From: Halospina sp040196175
GTDB taxonomy: Bacteria > Pseudomonadota > Gammaproteobacteria > Pseudomonadales > Oleiphilaceae
DNA length: 64,000 nucleotides
Direction: 5' to 3'
Assembly: GCF_040196175.1 (NCBI RefSeq)
Contig: NZ_JBEFNF010000003.1
Span: 1 to 64,000 of the forward strand
Both the position numbers and the translations under genes were made by a program. The notes under the pieces were generated by a model. It worked only from the letters and a program-made list of their open reading frames with translations, was not told the origin of the DNA and searched no databases. This document shows positions 15,477-25,288 of this stretch, one piece after another; the first letter of the stretch is position 1, and every line of letters begins with the position of its first letter.

Positions 15477-15991
15477 TGCGAGTCCTCCCCTTCCGTGGTG
15501 CCCAGTTGCTCTTTCAGACTGTTCAGGTCTTCAGAGTTACTGAGAACCCGCTCCAGCAGCCCTTCAAGCTCTTCCGAACGGTCTACCTTGGTCATAAGAT
15601 CACGCAGCCTGTTGCGCGTCTCCATGAGCTCCCGAAGTGGCTCCACCTGATTCACGATGGCCGAAGGTTCAAAATCCTCCATCCGGTTGAATTCGAGATC
15701 CACCGCCATCTCTGAGTCGTCATCGGAGCCAGTGAGCTTATTGGCAACTTTCATTGACAGCTTCGGGCTCATGCGCCGCATGACATCGTCGCAGTTGTCC
15801 CGGTCGATCTGGATAAACCGGCGATCCTTCAGGGGCTTGGGGTCGGTATTGCTGTTACCCGAAAAATCACCCATGACACCAACCACAAAAGGCAGTTCTT
15901 TCTTGACCATGGCGCCTTCAGTTTCGACGTCATAAGTGATGTGGACCCGCGGCTTGCGGACTCGTGAGAGCTTATCGTGGACGCTTTCCAT
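15473..15991 (-). CDS. tssB: TssB, T6SS contractile sheath small subunit
   Basis: The 172-aa protein has the N-terminus SVHDKLSRVRKPRVHITYDV and the strongly conserved ELPFVVGVMGDFSGN, followed by DRRFIQIDRDNCDDVM. It forms the heterodimeric sheath unit with TssC and carries the ClpV-binding N-terminal helix. The ATG at 15991 has a GGAGAAAC site ahead. The gene starts the baseplate/sheath part of the operon, 64 bases after tssA. Confidence 0.96.
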   Translation of the reverse strand: MESVHDKLSRVRKPRVHITYDVETEGAMVKKELPFVVGVMGDFSGNSNTDPKPLKDRRFIQIDRDNCDDVMRRMSPKLSMKVANKLTGSDDDSEMAVDLEFNRMEDFEPSAIVNQVEPLRELMETRNRLRDLMTKVDRSEELEGLLERVLSNSEDLNSLKEQLGTTEGEDSQ

Positions 15992-16055
15992 GTCAGTTTC
16001 TCCTTGTCGTCCTTCAGGAATAACAGCCTGACTCCCTCGTCAGGCCTGCTCAGGT

Positions 16056-17195
16056 TCAGCTACCAGCATTCGGTAACGGCACCCCGGTCACCCGGGCAAA
16101 ACCGTCACGAACGCTTCTGTCCTCAATCAGTTCCTGCATCAGTTCCGGTAATGGCATCTCGCTCCAGCGCACGGCCTGATCAATCGCATAGGAAACCGGC
16201 GAATGCGGCTCCGTCTGCCGGAAGAAAGCTGCCAGCTCACGCAGCTGCTCAAGCGCCCGCGCACGGCTGTCGATAGCAATGCGGACCGGGTCCTGAGCGC
16301 CTGTGCCCGCTACCTGACCGGTGCCGCCCTCCGATGCTGGATCTTGTTCCCCTGTCTCCGCAGCCGGAGCGGCCTGGGCCCGTTGCAGACGTTCGCCAGC
16401 ATAATGGTTAAAGATACTGCGGCAACGCTGCAGTACCGAACGGATGTGGCTGGTGGGCTGAGGTTCGCCTTCCATAGCCCGGTCCATAGCCTCGCTCAGA
16501 GCGGTGAAGGTTGACTGCGCCCGCTCCATGGCATCGTAGAGCGCCTGCAGATCACTCAAGGGGGTCTCTCTTACAGCGCGGGCGACTTCCTCCTCGGAAG
16601 GCACACCGGCGGCTATGCGCTGCTGCGCCTTTTGCTCATCCAGCCGGGCCATTTCGGCCGCCTGCTCAAGCTGCCAGGCCGCAATCCACCCGGATTCAGG
16701 GTGGGCCAGAAGCGGAATCGCGAGAACCGGCTGAATCAGGGTTCCTTCGGCATCGCCTCCGTTGAGACCGACCAGCGGGGCGATTCGAGTGGTCATGCCC
16801 TCCTCATCAGGGAAGGGATGCAGCTGCTCCCAGTGATGCTCCAGCATGGAACAGGCAAGCTCAAAGCCCTGGGCCAGTCCTTCGAAACCATGCTGGCGGC
16901 ACAGGGCTTCAATGTACCAGGCTACCAGCTCGACATCCTTGCTGCGGCTGGCGAGGATACCCGGAATGCGCTCCATCAGCTCAAACCATTGGGCGGGGGT
17001 AACCGTATCGCCATCAACCTGGTGTTCTCGTTCAACAGCACGAGCCTGGCTTCGAAGGTCTTTGAGATGGAAATAAGGGGCTTCCGGCGTGTCATCCTCA
17101 CGGATGTCATCACCGCAGGGATCCGCTTCGGAAATCGGTTTGATGAGGGCTTTGAAGTCGAAGAAAGGTGTCGCTGTATCGTCCATAAACCGCAC
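16056..17195 (-). CDS. tssA: TssA, T6SS assembly/cap protein (ImpA family)
   Basis: The 379-aa protein has an ImpA N-terminal domain (about 10-140): FKALIKPISEADPCGDDIRED, then DWQ-like PAQWFELMERIPGILASRSKDVEL. The C-terminus (SPVSYAIDQAVRWSEMPLPEL) is the conserved tail of the family. TssA recruits baseplate components and coordinates sheath and tube growth. The start is probably GTG at 17195, 8 bases after AGGGA; an ATG at 17186 is the alternative. It begins five bases after pppA. Confidence 0.9.
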   Translation of the reverse strand: MRFMDDTATPFFDFKALIKPISEADPCGDDIREDDTPEAPYFHLKDLRSQARAVEREHQVDGDTVTPAQWFELMERIPGILASRSKDVELVAWYIEALCRQHGFEGLAQGFELACSMLEHHWEQLHPFPDEEGMTTRIAPLVGLNGGDAEGTLIQPVLAIPLLAHPESGWIAAWQLEQAAEMARLDEQKAQQRIAAGVPSEEEVARAVRETPLSDLQALYDAMERAQSTFTALSEAMDRAMEGEPQPTSHIRSVLQRCRSIFNHYAGERLQRAQAAPAAETGEQDPASEGGTGQVAGTGAQDPVRIAIDSRARALEQLRELAAFFRQTEPHSPVSYAIDQAVRWSEMPLPELMQELIEDRSVRDGFARVTGVPLPNAGS

Positions 17196-17200
17196 GCACG

Positions 17201-18007
17201 TTATCCCTGTGTCGTTCTTGGCGGCACCCGTACCGGTATAGTGGCGTCCGGATCCCGCGCTTTCCTTATCTGTTCTGAATGGTAACTGCTCGTTTCGGCT
17301 TTGACCAGAAGGCAGGTAATATTATCGCTGCATCTGTTAACCAATGCCGAATAAAGGATGGCGTCGTTCGCATCCTGGAGACTGGTATTGGCCAGAAAGC
17401 CATGCAACTGCCCATCCACAAACTCGTCACTGATCCCATCACTGCACAGCATGAACAGATCCCCTGGCCTGGCCTCCCCCTGGATCCGCTCCAGCTCAAT
17501 CTGCGGCTCAACGCCCAGGGCACAGGTAACCACATGCGCCAGCGGATGCCCTCGCGCTTCTTCCGGTGCGAGCACGCCGGCACGAATCATGTCATTGACC
17601 TGGCTGTGGTCTTGCGTAAGCTGTTCCAGGCGTTGGGATCGCAGGCGATAGCAACGGCTGTCGCCCGCCCAGAGCAACTGATACCGGCCATCCCGGATCT
17701 TCAGTGCCACCACGGTCGCCCCCAGTGTGCCGCCATTAAGTGACCGCGAGCCGTAATCCCTGATCGCCTGATTGGCAGCCTGGAGGGAGCGCGCGAGACA
17801 GTCGCCATCATAGGCAGAGGCACCGGCCTGGGCCAAATCATGGGCAACAGTGTCGCAGATGATGCGGCTTGCCACGTCACCGGCGCTGTGTCCACCCATA
17901 CCATCAACCACGAGCCAGAGACCAGCCTCGGGCCAGGCTCGCCACGCGTCTTCATTGTGTTCCCGGGTCCCGCCCTGATGCGTGAAGCCCACCGAATGCA
18001 ATTCCAT
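17201..18007 (-). CDS. pppA: PppA, PP2C-type protein phosphatase of the T6SS
   Basis: The 268-aa protein is a PP2C (PPM) phosphatase. Metal ligands are visible in REHNED (15-20) and VVDGMGGHS (33-41), with WAGDSRCYRLR and CSDGISDEFVD further on. In the P. aeruginosa H1-T6SS, PppA removes the phosphate that the kinase PpkA puts on the FHA protein and so resets firing. Here the phosphatase is in the main operon next to tagF, while the kinase is divergent at 26619. Confidence 0.92.
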   Translation of the reverse strand: MELHSVGFTHQGGTREHNEDAWRAWPEAGLWLVVDGMGGHSAGDVASRIICDTVAHDLAQAGASAYDGDCLARSLQAANQAIRDYGSRSLNGGTLGATVVALKIRDGRYQLLWAGDSRCYRLRSQRLEQLTQDHSQVNDMIRAGVLAPEEARGHPLAHVVTCALGVEPQIELERIQGEARPGDLFMLCSDGISDEFVDGQLHGFLANTSLQDANDAILYSALVNRCSDNITCLLVKAETSSYHSEQIRKARDPDATIPVRVPPRTTQG

Positions 18008-18010
18008 GGC

Positions 18011-18682
18011 CTACTCCGTCATCACGCCCTGTCGCCAGCCATGTTCGCGCCATTGGCCAGCGAGCATAGCCGCAAACTGGCCCACCTGGGGGAGGCCCTC
18101 GGTCAGAAGGGTGGCGGGCGCCACAAAGGCGGACCCCTGGGTCCACCACAGCATCCGCGCGCGACGCGCCCCGAACACGGCCGCCAACCAGTCCTCTTCA
18201 CGCGCCTCTCCTGGCAGCATCAGGTTGCCATCACCCTCTGGCCACTGCAGACGACCCACTTCGGCTTCAGGTCCATTGATGACTGCCAGCCCCTGAGACC
18301 AGAGAGTTTCCTCCCAGTCGTCTTCAAGCACGGCCAGGACGCGCTCTTCCATAGCGCTGAACCACTCGGGCTGGCGCCAGGCATCCAGCAGCGTGCCCTC
18401 GTGGCCGCCGACGACCAGAAACGGGAAATGCCGCCCGACCCGATCCACCGAAGGAATCAGGGTTCCAATCATGCCGCCTTCGCCAAGAGCGCCCGGTCCC
18501 GCCGCGAAATGCCAGATGGGACAGGTCAGGTAGGCGTCCAGCCACTGATCACCGAGCTGCTCGCGGCTGACCGCAAGGGCTGACTGGCACCACTCAAACC
18601 AGCGCTCACGCAGCTCGCCAGACACCCCTTGCGCAACGAAATCACCGCGGCTGGGGACCTTGCCCATATAACCCCACTCCAT
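18011..18682 (-). CDS. tagF: TagF, T6SS post-translational repressor
   Basis: The 223-aa protein starts MEWGYMGKVPSRGDFVAQG, the signature of the TagF/SciT N-terminal domain, followed by GPGALGEGGMIGTLIPSVDRVGRHFP-type motifs in short blocks (positions about 75-105). In P. aeruginosa TagF holds the FHA protein inactive independently of phosphorylation. The ATG at 18682 is preferred, with GGAG 7 bases ahead. It lies between tssM and pppA. It is not fused to PppA, although fusions occur in other bacteria. Confidence 0.9.
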   Translation of the reverse strand: MEWGYMGKVPSRGDFVAQGVSGELRERWFEWCQSALAVSREQLGDQWLDAYLTCPIWHFAAGPGALGEGGMIGTLIPSVDRVGRHFPFLVVGGHEGTLLDAWRQPEWFSAMEERVLAVLEDDWEETLWSQGLAVINGPEAEVGRLQWPEGDGNLMLPGEAREEDWLAAVFGARRARMLWWTQGSAFVAPATLLTEGLPQVGQFAAMLAGQWREHGWRQGVMTE

Positions 18683-18694
18683 GGTCACTCTCCT

Positions 18695-21600
18695 TTACAG
18701 GTTTGGCGGCAGCCAGAATGGCTTGAACAGATCCCGGCTGAATGGATGGCGGACGGAATCAGCGGTCAATTCAAACCCAGCGCTGTAGCCATCCATCTCC
18801 ACGGTTACATCCCGACTCCGACCATTGCCCTTGAGAGCACCACCGGACTGGAGAAAACGGAAAACCGACCACTCGCCCTGGTAGCGCCGGCGCAGCGGTT
18901 CCAAATTGTCACCAGCAGGTTTCAGGGACACCACCGAGACGCCGTCATCCGCCTCCAGAGGCCACCGGAAGCCCTGATCGCGTTCCGGCCCATGACGGTA
19001 CACCAGTGTCTGTTCACCCAGCGTCAGATCCAGACGGGTCACATTGGCATCCAGCTGGCTGGGACGCAGACTGAAACTGACCGCCAGACCCTCACCATCA
19101 GGACTGAAGAAAGCGCTACGCAGCCTTTCTGCGTGTTCCAGAAGACGCAGAGTACGGCGCTGGATATCGAGATCGCCGGTCACCTCCCAGGGCGAACCAG
19201 AGCGGTCAATCCGCCCGGCGAGATGCTCCTCCACAAAAGCATCGAGGGTGCCGCCATAATCGAAAAAGCGCACAAAGTCCTGAAGCGCAATCGACTCAGA
19301 CGCCTCGAGATCAATCGGGTAGTGGCCGGAAATGGCCTCGCGGTATTCTTTATAAACGTCGCTCTGCCAGAGTTCGTTGAGGCTGCGGGTACGCGAGGCC
19401 CGGTCGAGACGGCGCCCGTCCTGCAGAAAACCACTAAACAAAGCGCCAAGGCTATCCGAGTCTGTTCCATCAACGGTTTCATGGAGTCCTGAAACGGCCT
19501 TGCGGAAATCACCCTGCGCGAGCCCGACATCCTCATTTGCAAGGTAGTCCGCAATAGTACCGGCCTTATCACGCAATGACTGATAGGTCTCTGAAGAGAC
19601 CCCATGCAGGGCACTGAAAGCATTGTCCACCGGTGTCGAGGAAGCCTCATCCCGGTCGTCTCCCGACGGCATCAGGCTGCTGAGACGCGGACCGCGACCA
19701 CTGGCCCGATCCGCCATGCGCCCGGCCTGCTCAGAAGCGGCATCGGCCAGCTTGCCACCCTTTTCCTCGAGTACCGGCGCCAGCCGGGTATTGTGGGTAA
19801 CCGCCTTCATCAAACGCTCGACGGGCGCCTCCGGGCCCGCCAGTGCCGCGGCAATACGGCCTCCTTCTCGCTGCGCCTCAAAGGACCGGATACGCAGATC
19901 CATCAGTAAATCCCGCCAACGGTACACGTAATCTCTGAAATAGCGATTCCGCACCCCCTGTTTCAGAGCTGCCTCATCCAGGTTGCGAAATGGTGCGCTA
20001 TCCTCACCGTAAACCCAGGATTCCTCCATTAGGCGCTGAGAGACCCGTTCAAGTTCGGGTAGGAACAGCCCCTTAAATCCATTCCGGGTGTAGAGAGCAG
20101 GTATGGACTCATCCAGGGGCTTGCCGGAGCGGCGTTCAAAAACCCTGTCCGCGACTGACCCGAGAACCAAAGGCAAGCGGAAATCAGGAAATCCGGATTC
20201 CCTGGCACCAAGCCTGATCCGTTCATAGGCCCGCTCATCCACGGGCAAGCGTGCTAGCTGCTCCCTGGCCTCATCAACCCGCTTACCGTCCAACGTCATT
20301 CTGTGGCCGAGGGCCAGGTAACGATCGAGGTGCGCGCGCAGCCGCTTACGGGTTGATTCATTCGCAGAACCGCCCAACTCCTGGCTCAACCAGGCCTCAA
20401 ACCAGTCACGAACCTGCTGTAGTTCAAGATGCTGGTGCTGGTTCAGCATCAGATAGGTCTTGAGCGTTTCGTAGAGGTATTCGGTATTATCGGAATTGTC
20501 CGCAAGCGCCTGTTCAAGGGCTTCACGAAGATGGCTGCTGAAATGATACTGAAGCAGCCGCCCATAAGCACCCTCACCCAGTTGGCTGAGCATTGCTCCC
20601 TGATCAAGCCCCACATGGCGGGGCCCACCCGCCGGAAAATCAGTGCCAGCGACTCCCGGCAAGGAAGCTGAGCGGGAAAGCAGCTGTTCCAGCTGCACCC
20701 AGTTATCCGGCCCAGCCTGGTCGGCTTTTTCTACAGTCGCCAGATCCTGATCATAGGCAGCGATCAGTTCCCTGTTCCACTGATAGCTGAAAGCCCAGGC
20801 CATACCACTACCGGTCATAACCAGCACAAGGCAAGCAATAACGCCACGCTGTACCCACCGCAGGCGCCAACGGTGCTGGCCATCAGGGCGAACCAGACCC
20901 TGTTCGGAAAAGACAATACTGTCGAAAAGACGCCGTAGAAAGAATCCTTCACTGGAAACGCCGACGGCTTCGGGCTCTGCCCGCATGGGCGTGAGCCCGA
21001 ACTCGTCATCCACCAGCTGCGAAACCCTATCATAGCCATGTTCGGTCTGTTCCGCGGAGACCAGATAGACCCCGCGCAGCTGCGCCGTGTCCTCATAGGC
21101 AGACGGACAGAATACCTCATTGATCAGGGTCCAAACCGGAGCACGCAGCAGGGCCACCTGCTTGGGAAAATGGTAAAGACGACGGGTAGCCTCGGTGGTG
21201 CGTTCCTGCTGAACGCGGTGAAGCGCGAAATGGCTGAGACGTTCAATCAGCTCATCAAACGCCGCGCTGAAGCGGACGGCCAGTGCCTCGCTGTCCGCCG
21301 CCGGCTCCAACTCGAAGGTCATGCCCAGGACCTCTTGACGCTCAGCTCCAGTGAGCATGCCGAAGGTTTCGCTAAACCCCTCAAGAAGATCCGTTTTGGT
21401 CAGGACCACATAGACCGGGAAGACCACGCCCAGGCGGTTCCTGAGCTCCTGCACCCGCTGCTTGAGCGCGCGTGCATGCAGGCCTCTCTCGGTCGGGGTC
21501 TGCTGCAGCAGGTCGGCCACACTGACCGATAGGATAGCGCCGTTGATCGGCTGGCGGGGGCGATAGCGACGCAGCAGGCCCAGAAAGGACTCCCAGCCCC

Positions 21601-22207
21601 CGGCATCTCTCCGGTCCCCGCTTTCCTGAGCGGTATAGCGCCCTGCCGTATCAATCACAACAGCGCGGTTGGTAAACCACCAGTCGCAATTACGGGTGCC
21701 CCCGACTCCCCGCACCGATTCAACGCCCAGTCGGTCCCGCAGCGGAAAATCCAGCCCGGAGTTGAGAAGAGCAGTGGACTTTCCGGAACCCGGTGCCCCG
21801 ATCAGAATGTACCAGGGCAGATCGTACACCGAACGGAAGCGTCCCGGCCGCCAGCGCCGCACCAGTGCCAATGCTTCCCGCAGGCGCTCGCGCTGTTCGT
21901 TAACTTCCTCCTGAAGTTGTTCATCACCTTCATCATCAGCGATCATCTCGCTGACTACTTTTTCGTTATCCGAACGCTGGCGGCGTGCCCGCCACAAAGC
22001 GATCCCCAAACCCGCTACCAGCAGACACAACAGGAATACCAGACGCGCTGCAACAGAGCCCAAGGGTGTCCAACCTGCAACCGCCACCAGAGGACCGCCA
22101 AACCATATCAGCAGTACCAGCGCCACTACTGCGAGGCCGATAAGCAACCCCCGCAGCGTGATCCATTTTCCAAACGAACGCATCCATGCCATCAAGCGCA
22201 TACTCAC
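18695..22207 (-). CDS. tssM: TssM, T6SS inner-membrane core protein (IcmF family)
   Basis: The 1170-aa protein has two N-terminal membrane segments (about 20-42 and 50-72), a cytoplasmic NTPase-like domain with an intact Walker A GAPGSGKST (137-145), a third membrane segment near 450 (CLVLVMTGSGMAWAF), and a long periplasmic part ending in the IcmF C-terminal domain (HGPERDQGFRWPLE). It bridges the membranes with TssL and TssJ. A GTG at 22207 abuts the tssL stop, and ATG 22201 is the alternative. Confidence 0.96.
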   Translation of the reverse strand: MSMRLMAWMRSFGKWITLRGLLIGLAVVALVLLIWFGGPLVAVAGWTPLGSVAARLVFLLCLLVAGLGIALWRARRQRSDNEKVVSEMIADDEGDEQLQEEVNEQRERLREALALVRRWRPGRFRSVYDLPWYILIGAPGSGKSTALLNSGLDFPLRDRLGVESVRGVGGTRNCDWWFTNRAVVIDTAGRYTAQESGDRRDAGGWESFLGLLRRYRPRQPINGAILSVSVADLLQQTPTERGLHARALKQRVQELRNRLGVVFPVYVVLTKTDLLEGFSETFGMLTGAERQEVLGMTFELEPAADSEALAVRFSAAFDELIERLSHFALHRVQQERTTEATRRLYHFPKQVALLRAPVWTLINEVFCPSAYEDTAQLRGVYLVSAEQTEHGYDRVSQLVDDEFGLTPMRAEPEAVGVSSEGFFLRRLFDSIVFSEQGLVRPDGQHRWRLRWVQRGVIACLVLVMTGSGMAWAFSYQWNRELIAAYDQDLATVEKADQAGPDNWVQLEQLLSRSASLPGVAGTDFPAGGPRHVGLDQGAMLSQLGEGAYGRLLQYHFSSHLREALEQALADNSDNTEYLYETLKTYLMLNQHQHLELQQVRDWFEAWLSQELGGSANESTRKRLRAHLDRYLALGHRMTLDGKRVDEAREQLARLPVDERAYERIRLGARESGFPDFRLPLVLGSVADRVFERRSGKPLDESIPALYTRNGFKGLFLPELERVSQRLMEESWVYGEDSAPFRNLDEAALKQGVRNRYFRDYVYRWRDLLMDLRIRSFEAQREGGRIAAALAGPEAPVERLMKAVTHNTRLAPVLEEKGGKLADAASEQAGRMADRASGRGPRLSSLMPSGDDRDEASSTPVDNAFSALHGVSSETYQSLRDKAGTIADYLANEDVGLAQGDFRKAVSGLHETVDGTDSDSLGALFSGFLQDGRRLDRASRTRSLNELWQSDVYKEYREAISGHYPIDLEASESIALQDFVRFFDYGGTLDAFVEEHLAGRIDRSGSPWEVTGDLDIQRRTLRLLEHAERLRSAFFSPDGEGLAVSFSLRPSQLDANVTRLDLTLGEQTLVYRHGPERDQGFRWPLEADDGVSVVSLKPAGDNLEPLRRRYQGEWSVFRFLQSGGALKGNGRSRDVTVEMDGYSAGFELTADSVRHPFSRDLFKPFWLPPNL

Positions 22208-23482
22208 CTACCTTGGTGTCAGGGTGATGACCACCCGTCGGTTCCCTGCCCGGCTTTCGGGCGAGTCATTACTGAAACGGGGTTCCGCCGCACCACGCCC
22301 TTCGGGCCACAGCCGGCCCTCCAGCTCGCCCCGCTGACCGAGGAAATCCGCTACTGCTGTGGCCCGCGCCAAAGACAGGTGCCAGTTGGAGGGATACGCT
22401 TCACTGTTGATCGGCGTGCCGTCGGTATGGCCGGTCACCTGGACCAGACTGCCAGTCCCTTCCAAAGCCTGCGCTATCTTGCTCAGCAATGGCTTACTGG
22501 CCTCACGAATGGCTGCAGACCCCGGCGCAAAAAGCCCCTCGTTACCCAGAATCAGGCTCGCGCGACTATCTTCGGACTCAAGCTTGACAAGCCCCCGCTC
22601 TATTTCGGTCCCCAGAACCTGTTCCAGATAGTCGGTATCCGGCCCATCACCCTGAAAGTCACCAGAGGCGGGAGCAGGCGGTACGCCAACAGCGGTAAGC
22701 CGCTCGGCCACCGGTTCAGCATACCCCCCCAGGACCTGAGTCAGCCCCAGGTAGACTACCAGCAGCAACCCACCGGCAATGGCTCCAAGTGACCACAACG
22801 GAATACGGTGGACAGGGCTGATGCCGTTAAAGACGCGCTTTTCCCACTCAGTTTCAAAAGGCTGTCTCTGGCCTTCGCCATCCTGAGCCATTTCCCGGTA
22901 AAGACTGTTGCGCAGTACCTCCAGCTGTTCGGAACCACGCTCTTCCACACGGAACCGCCCACGGAACCCCAATGCCAGGCACAGGTACTGAAGCCGTATC
23001 AAGGGCCGGTTGCCCTCACGCCTGGCCTGATCCACGCGTTCAAAAAAATGGGTTCCGGCCCAGGTCTGGGAATGGAATTCGGAAAGCAGCGACCTGGCCG
23101 CCCAGTCACTGGCCTGCCCCCACTCACTGTGGAGTACCAGTTCATCGATCAGTGCGCACAGACAGTAGGAAGCGGTGTCCACAGTGTCCGGACTGACTTC
23201 CTCCTTCGCGAGAGACCGCTGGTACTCGGTAACAAGACCGGTGCACTGGCGTTTGAGCGCTCTAACGTCGGCCACACTGCCTGCCCGGCCCAGCCTGTCC
23301 GCCAGCGACAATAACCGAGAGGCCTCATCGCAGACCGGGTCCAGCCGAGTTGAGGGCAGACGCAGATCGGACGCCCCCGCGCTGGGCCGGGGTGCTGCCA
23401 CCTGGGTGCCCTCATCCGCGCTCTCCGGCTGGGGCTGGCTCCTGCCTCCGGGCCGGGGTTTCACAATGGTCTGATCCGTCAT
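22208..23482 (-). CDS. tssL: TssL, T6SS membrane protein with OmpA-type peptidoglycan-binding tail
   Basis: The 424-aa protein has a cytoplasmic DUF2077/IcmH-like domain (about 45-215, with ALIDELVLHSEWG and LGFRGRF), one membrane helix (about 228-248) and a C-terminal OmpA-like domain (VTGHTDGTPINSEAYPSNW, then LSLARA, then NRRVVITL). This is the extended TssL type that anchors the complex to peptidoglycan by itself, so no separate TagL/TagN/TagP is needed, and none is seen in the locus. Confidence 0.95.
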   Translation of the reverse strand: MTDQTIVKPRPGGRSQPQPESADEGTQVAAPRPSAGASDLRLPSTRLDPVCDEASRLLSLADRLGRAGSVADVRALKRQCTGLVTEYQRSLAKEEVSPDTVDTASYCLCALIDELVLHSEWGQASDWAARSLLSEFHSQTWAGTHFFERVDQARREGNRPLIRLQYLCLALGFRGRFRVEERGSEQLEVLRNSLYREMAQDGEGQRQPFETEWEKRVFNGISPVHRIPLWSLGAIAGGLLLVVYLGLTQVLGGYAEPVAERLTAVGVPPAPASGDFQGDGPDTDYLEQVLGTEIERGLVKLESEDSRASLILGNEGLFAPGSAAIREASKPLLSKIAQALEGTGSLVQVTGHTDGTPINSEAYPSNWHLSLARATAVADFLGQRGELEGRLWPEGRGAAEPRFSNDSPESRAGNRRVVITLTPR

Positions 23483-23505
23483 GACCCTGTTTCCTCAATA
23501 CGTGA

Positions 23506-24831
23506 TTAGCGGCGGATAGCCCAGAGCTCCAGTTCCAGGCCCGGATAGTGGCCGGACACGTGCACCGCCAGGCCACCACTTTGCTGGAGCTGGCGCCAGC
23601 GCTCCCCACCGCTTTCCAGCATGAAATAATGATAGCCCGCGTGATACGGGATCTGGCGCGGTGCTACCGGCAGCGCACTCACCGGAATGCCGGGCAGGTG
23701 ACTGTTCACCAGTTCGCGGATATGCTCCACGGGCCCGAGCTTGATCTGCGCCGGCAGTCGACGCCGCACCTCTTCGGTGCTGAGATCCGTACGCACCGCC
23801 AGTACCAGCTGAGCATTCTTGAGCAACGACTTGTCATTCAGCGGTGCCACCTTGATGCCATAATCGGCCTCTTCCAGCTTCAGCGCCACCGCCGTTTCCT
23901 CAAGCACTGTGCTCAGGGACTGGCTCAATATGGCGCCCAAGTCACCGAAGGTGCCGGTCAGGGACTCATGCTGGTAGCGTGGGAGTTCAGGGGGCCGTTT
24001 TTCATTGCGGGTAAAGGTGGCAAGCTCACCCGCCAGCGTAACCAGAGAACGATAGAGTTCTTCCGGATGAACCCCAGGGCTCTGGGCGTAGTGCTCCAAT
24101 GCCGGCTGCCAGCGATTCAGAGTCTGCAGCATCATGATATCGAACAGCGTCTTGGATTGCTGGTTGTCCTTCTGCATACGACCAGCGAGCGCCTCACCAC
24201 GCTGACGGATCATCGCCAGCGTTTCGTTCAACAGTGAAGTCAGTGCCGACATGCGCCCCACATCCAGGCAGGGCGGTATGAAGTGGCGATCCAGGCGAAT
24301 CTCCTTTTCGTTCGCCACCTCAATGATGCGTGCGACCGGAATCGCCACATAGCCAGCCATATCTTCACGCCCCAACCGCAGGCACGGATTAAGCCGGGCC
24401 AGTCCGACCGATTCCGGATCATGTTCCGCAAGGGATTCGTCAGGCAGTGGGGCATCCCGGAGCACAAACCGAGCCACTGAGCCCTCTCCTTCCCCGGCGA
24501 TATTAGCACCACTCTGGCGCTCACAGGGCAGCGCGAGATACACCAGCTCGTCGCGGGCATCCGCCGGAACCTCAATAATGAGGCCATCATTACCATCCAG
24601 GCTGAAAGGCATGCCGTCTGGAAAGACACCACTGGCATTGACCAACCCGAACTGACCGAGGTGCAGCTGCTGCTCATCCTGGTTTAGCTCGCTCACTCCG
24701 TAACCATAAGGGCTTAGATGGAAATGCCGGAGCCGGGCCGTGTGGTAAAGAAACCGGTCCTGTTGCTGGAAGTGCTGCGGCCGGAGAAGCATCCCCTCCG
24801 ACCAGGCCACCCTGGCCATCGTATCCGTCAT
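23506..24831 (-). CDS. tssK: TssK, T6SS baseplate-membrane connector
   Basis: The 441-aa protein starts MTDTMARVAWSEGMLLRPQHF, the family's typical opening. The ATG at 24831 has GAGG 5 bases ahead, whereas upstream start codons lack a ribosome site and run into tssJ. Other family blocks are LRHFHLSPYGYGV and, near the end, YHAGYHYFMLESGGERW. TssK trimers link the TssF-TssG wedge to TssL and TssM. Confidence 0.95.
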   Translation of the reverse strand: MTDTMARVAWSEGMLLRPQHFQQQDRFLYHTARLRHFHLSPYGYGVSELNQDEQQLHLGQFGLVNASGVFPDGMPFSLDGNDGLIIEVPADARDELVYLALPCERQSGANIAGEGEGSVARFVLRDAPLPDESLAEHDPESVGLARLNPCLRLGREDMAGYVAIPVARIIEVANEKEIRLDRHFIPPCLDVGRMSALTSLLNETLAMIRQRGEALAGRMQKDNQQSKTLFDIMMLQTLNRWQPALEHYAQSPGVHPEELYRSLVTLAGELATFTRNEKRPPELPRYQHESLTGTFGDLGAILSQSLSTVLEETAVALKLEEADYGIKVAPLNDKSLLKNAQLVLAVRTDLSTEEVRRRLPAQIKLGPVEHIRELVNSHLPGIPVSALPVAPRQIPYHAGYHYFMLESGGERWRQLQQSGGLAVHVSGHYPGLELELWAIRR

Positions 24832-24841
24832 GGTTACCTCG

Positions 24842-25288
24842 TCAGTCATCCCTGTTGCTGATCTCAACGCCGTCCACCCGGAGGTCAATACCGGGCACGA
24901 AGAAGATGCCATCCGCTGGTTTGACCACGCGCCAGCGTGCGTCGTCAATGTTGCGGAAGGCGGCCGTCACGCCGATATATCGGGTCTCGGCGGAAAGCGC
25001 TCTTTGCGTGGACCAATCCCCCCCGGGGCGCAGCATTGTTTCCGTCACGCCCAGAAGTTCATCGCCCAGCATCGCCTCAGGATTCCCATGGAGCGCTTCG
25101 AATCCGGCATCCTGGAACGTATCCGCCTTCCTGAGCTCATACAGCCGAACCAATACCGGCGAAGCGCGGTCTCCGGAGTCCGGGTTGAGCGAGTCACCAG
25201 CGGTGACCTGAACATCAACAACCGGGCGGAAGAAGGCGCACCCGCCCAGCATCAGCCCCATCGCCAGAGCGCCAAGCAAACGCATCAT
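24842..25288 (-). CDS. tssJ: TssJ, T6SS outer-membrane lipoprotein
   Basis: The 148-aa protein has a signal peptide and lipobox LGGC with Cys17, then SLNPDSGDRASPVLVRLYEL and YIGVTAAFRNIDDARWR, both typical of TssJ/VasD. It anchors TssM to the outer membrane. The start overlaps the tagH stop (ATGATG/TGA), which implies coupling, and it ends 10 bases before the tssK start. Confidence 0.94.
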   Translation of the reverse strand: MMRLLGALAMGLMLGGCAFFRPVVDVQVTAGDSLNPDSGDRASPVLVRLYELRKADTFQDAGFEALHGNPEAMLGDELLGVTETMLRPGGDWSTQRALSAETRYIGVTAAFRNIDDARWRVVKPADGIFFVPGIDLRVDGVEISNRDD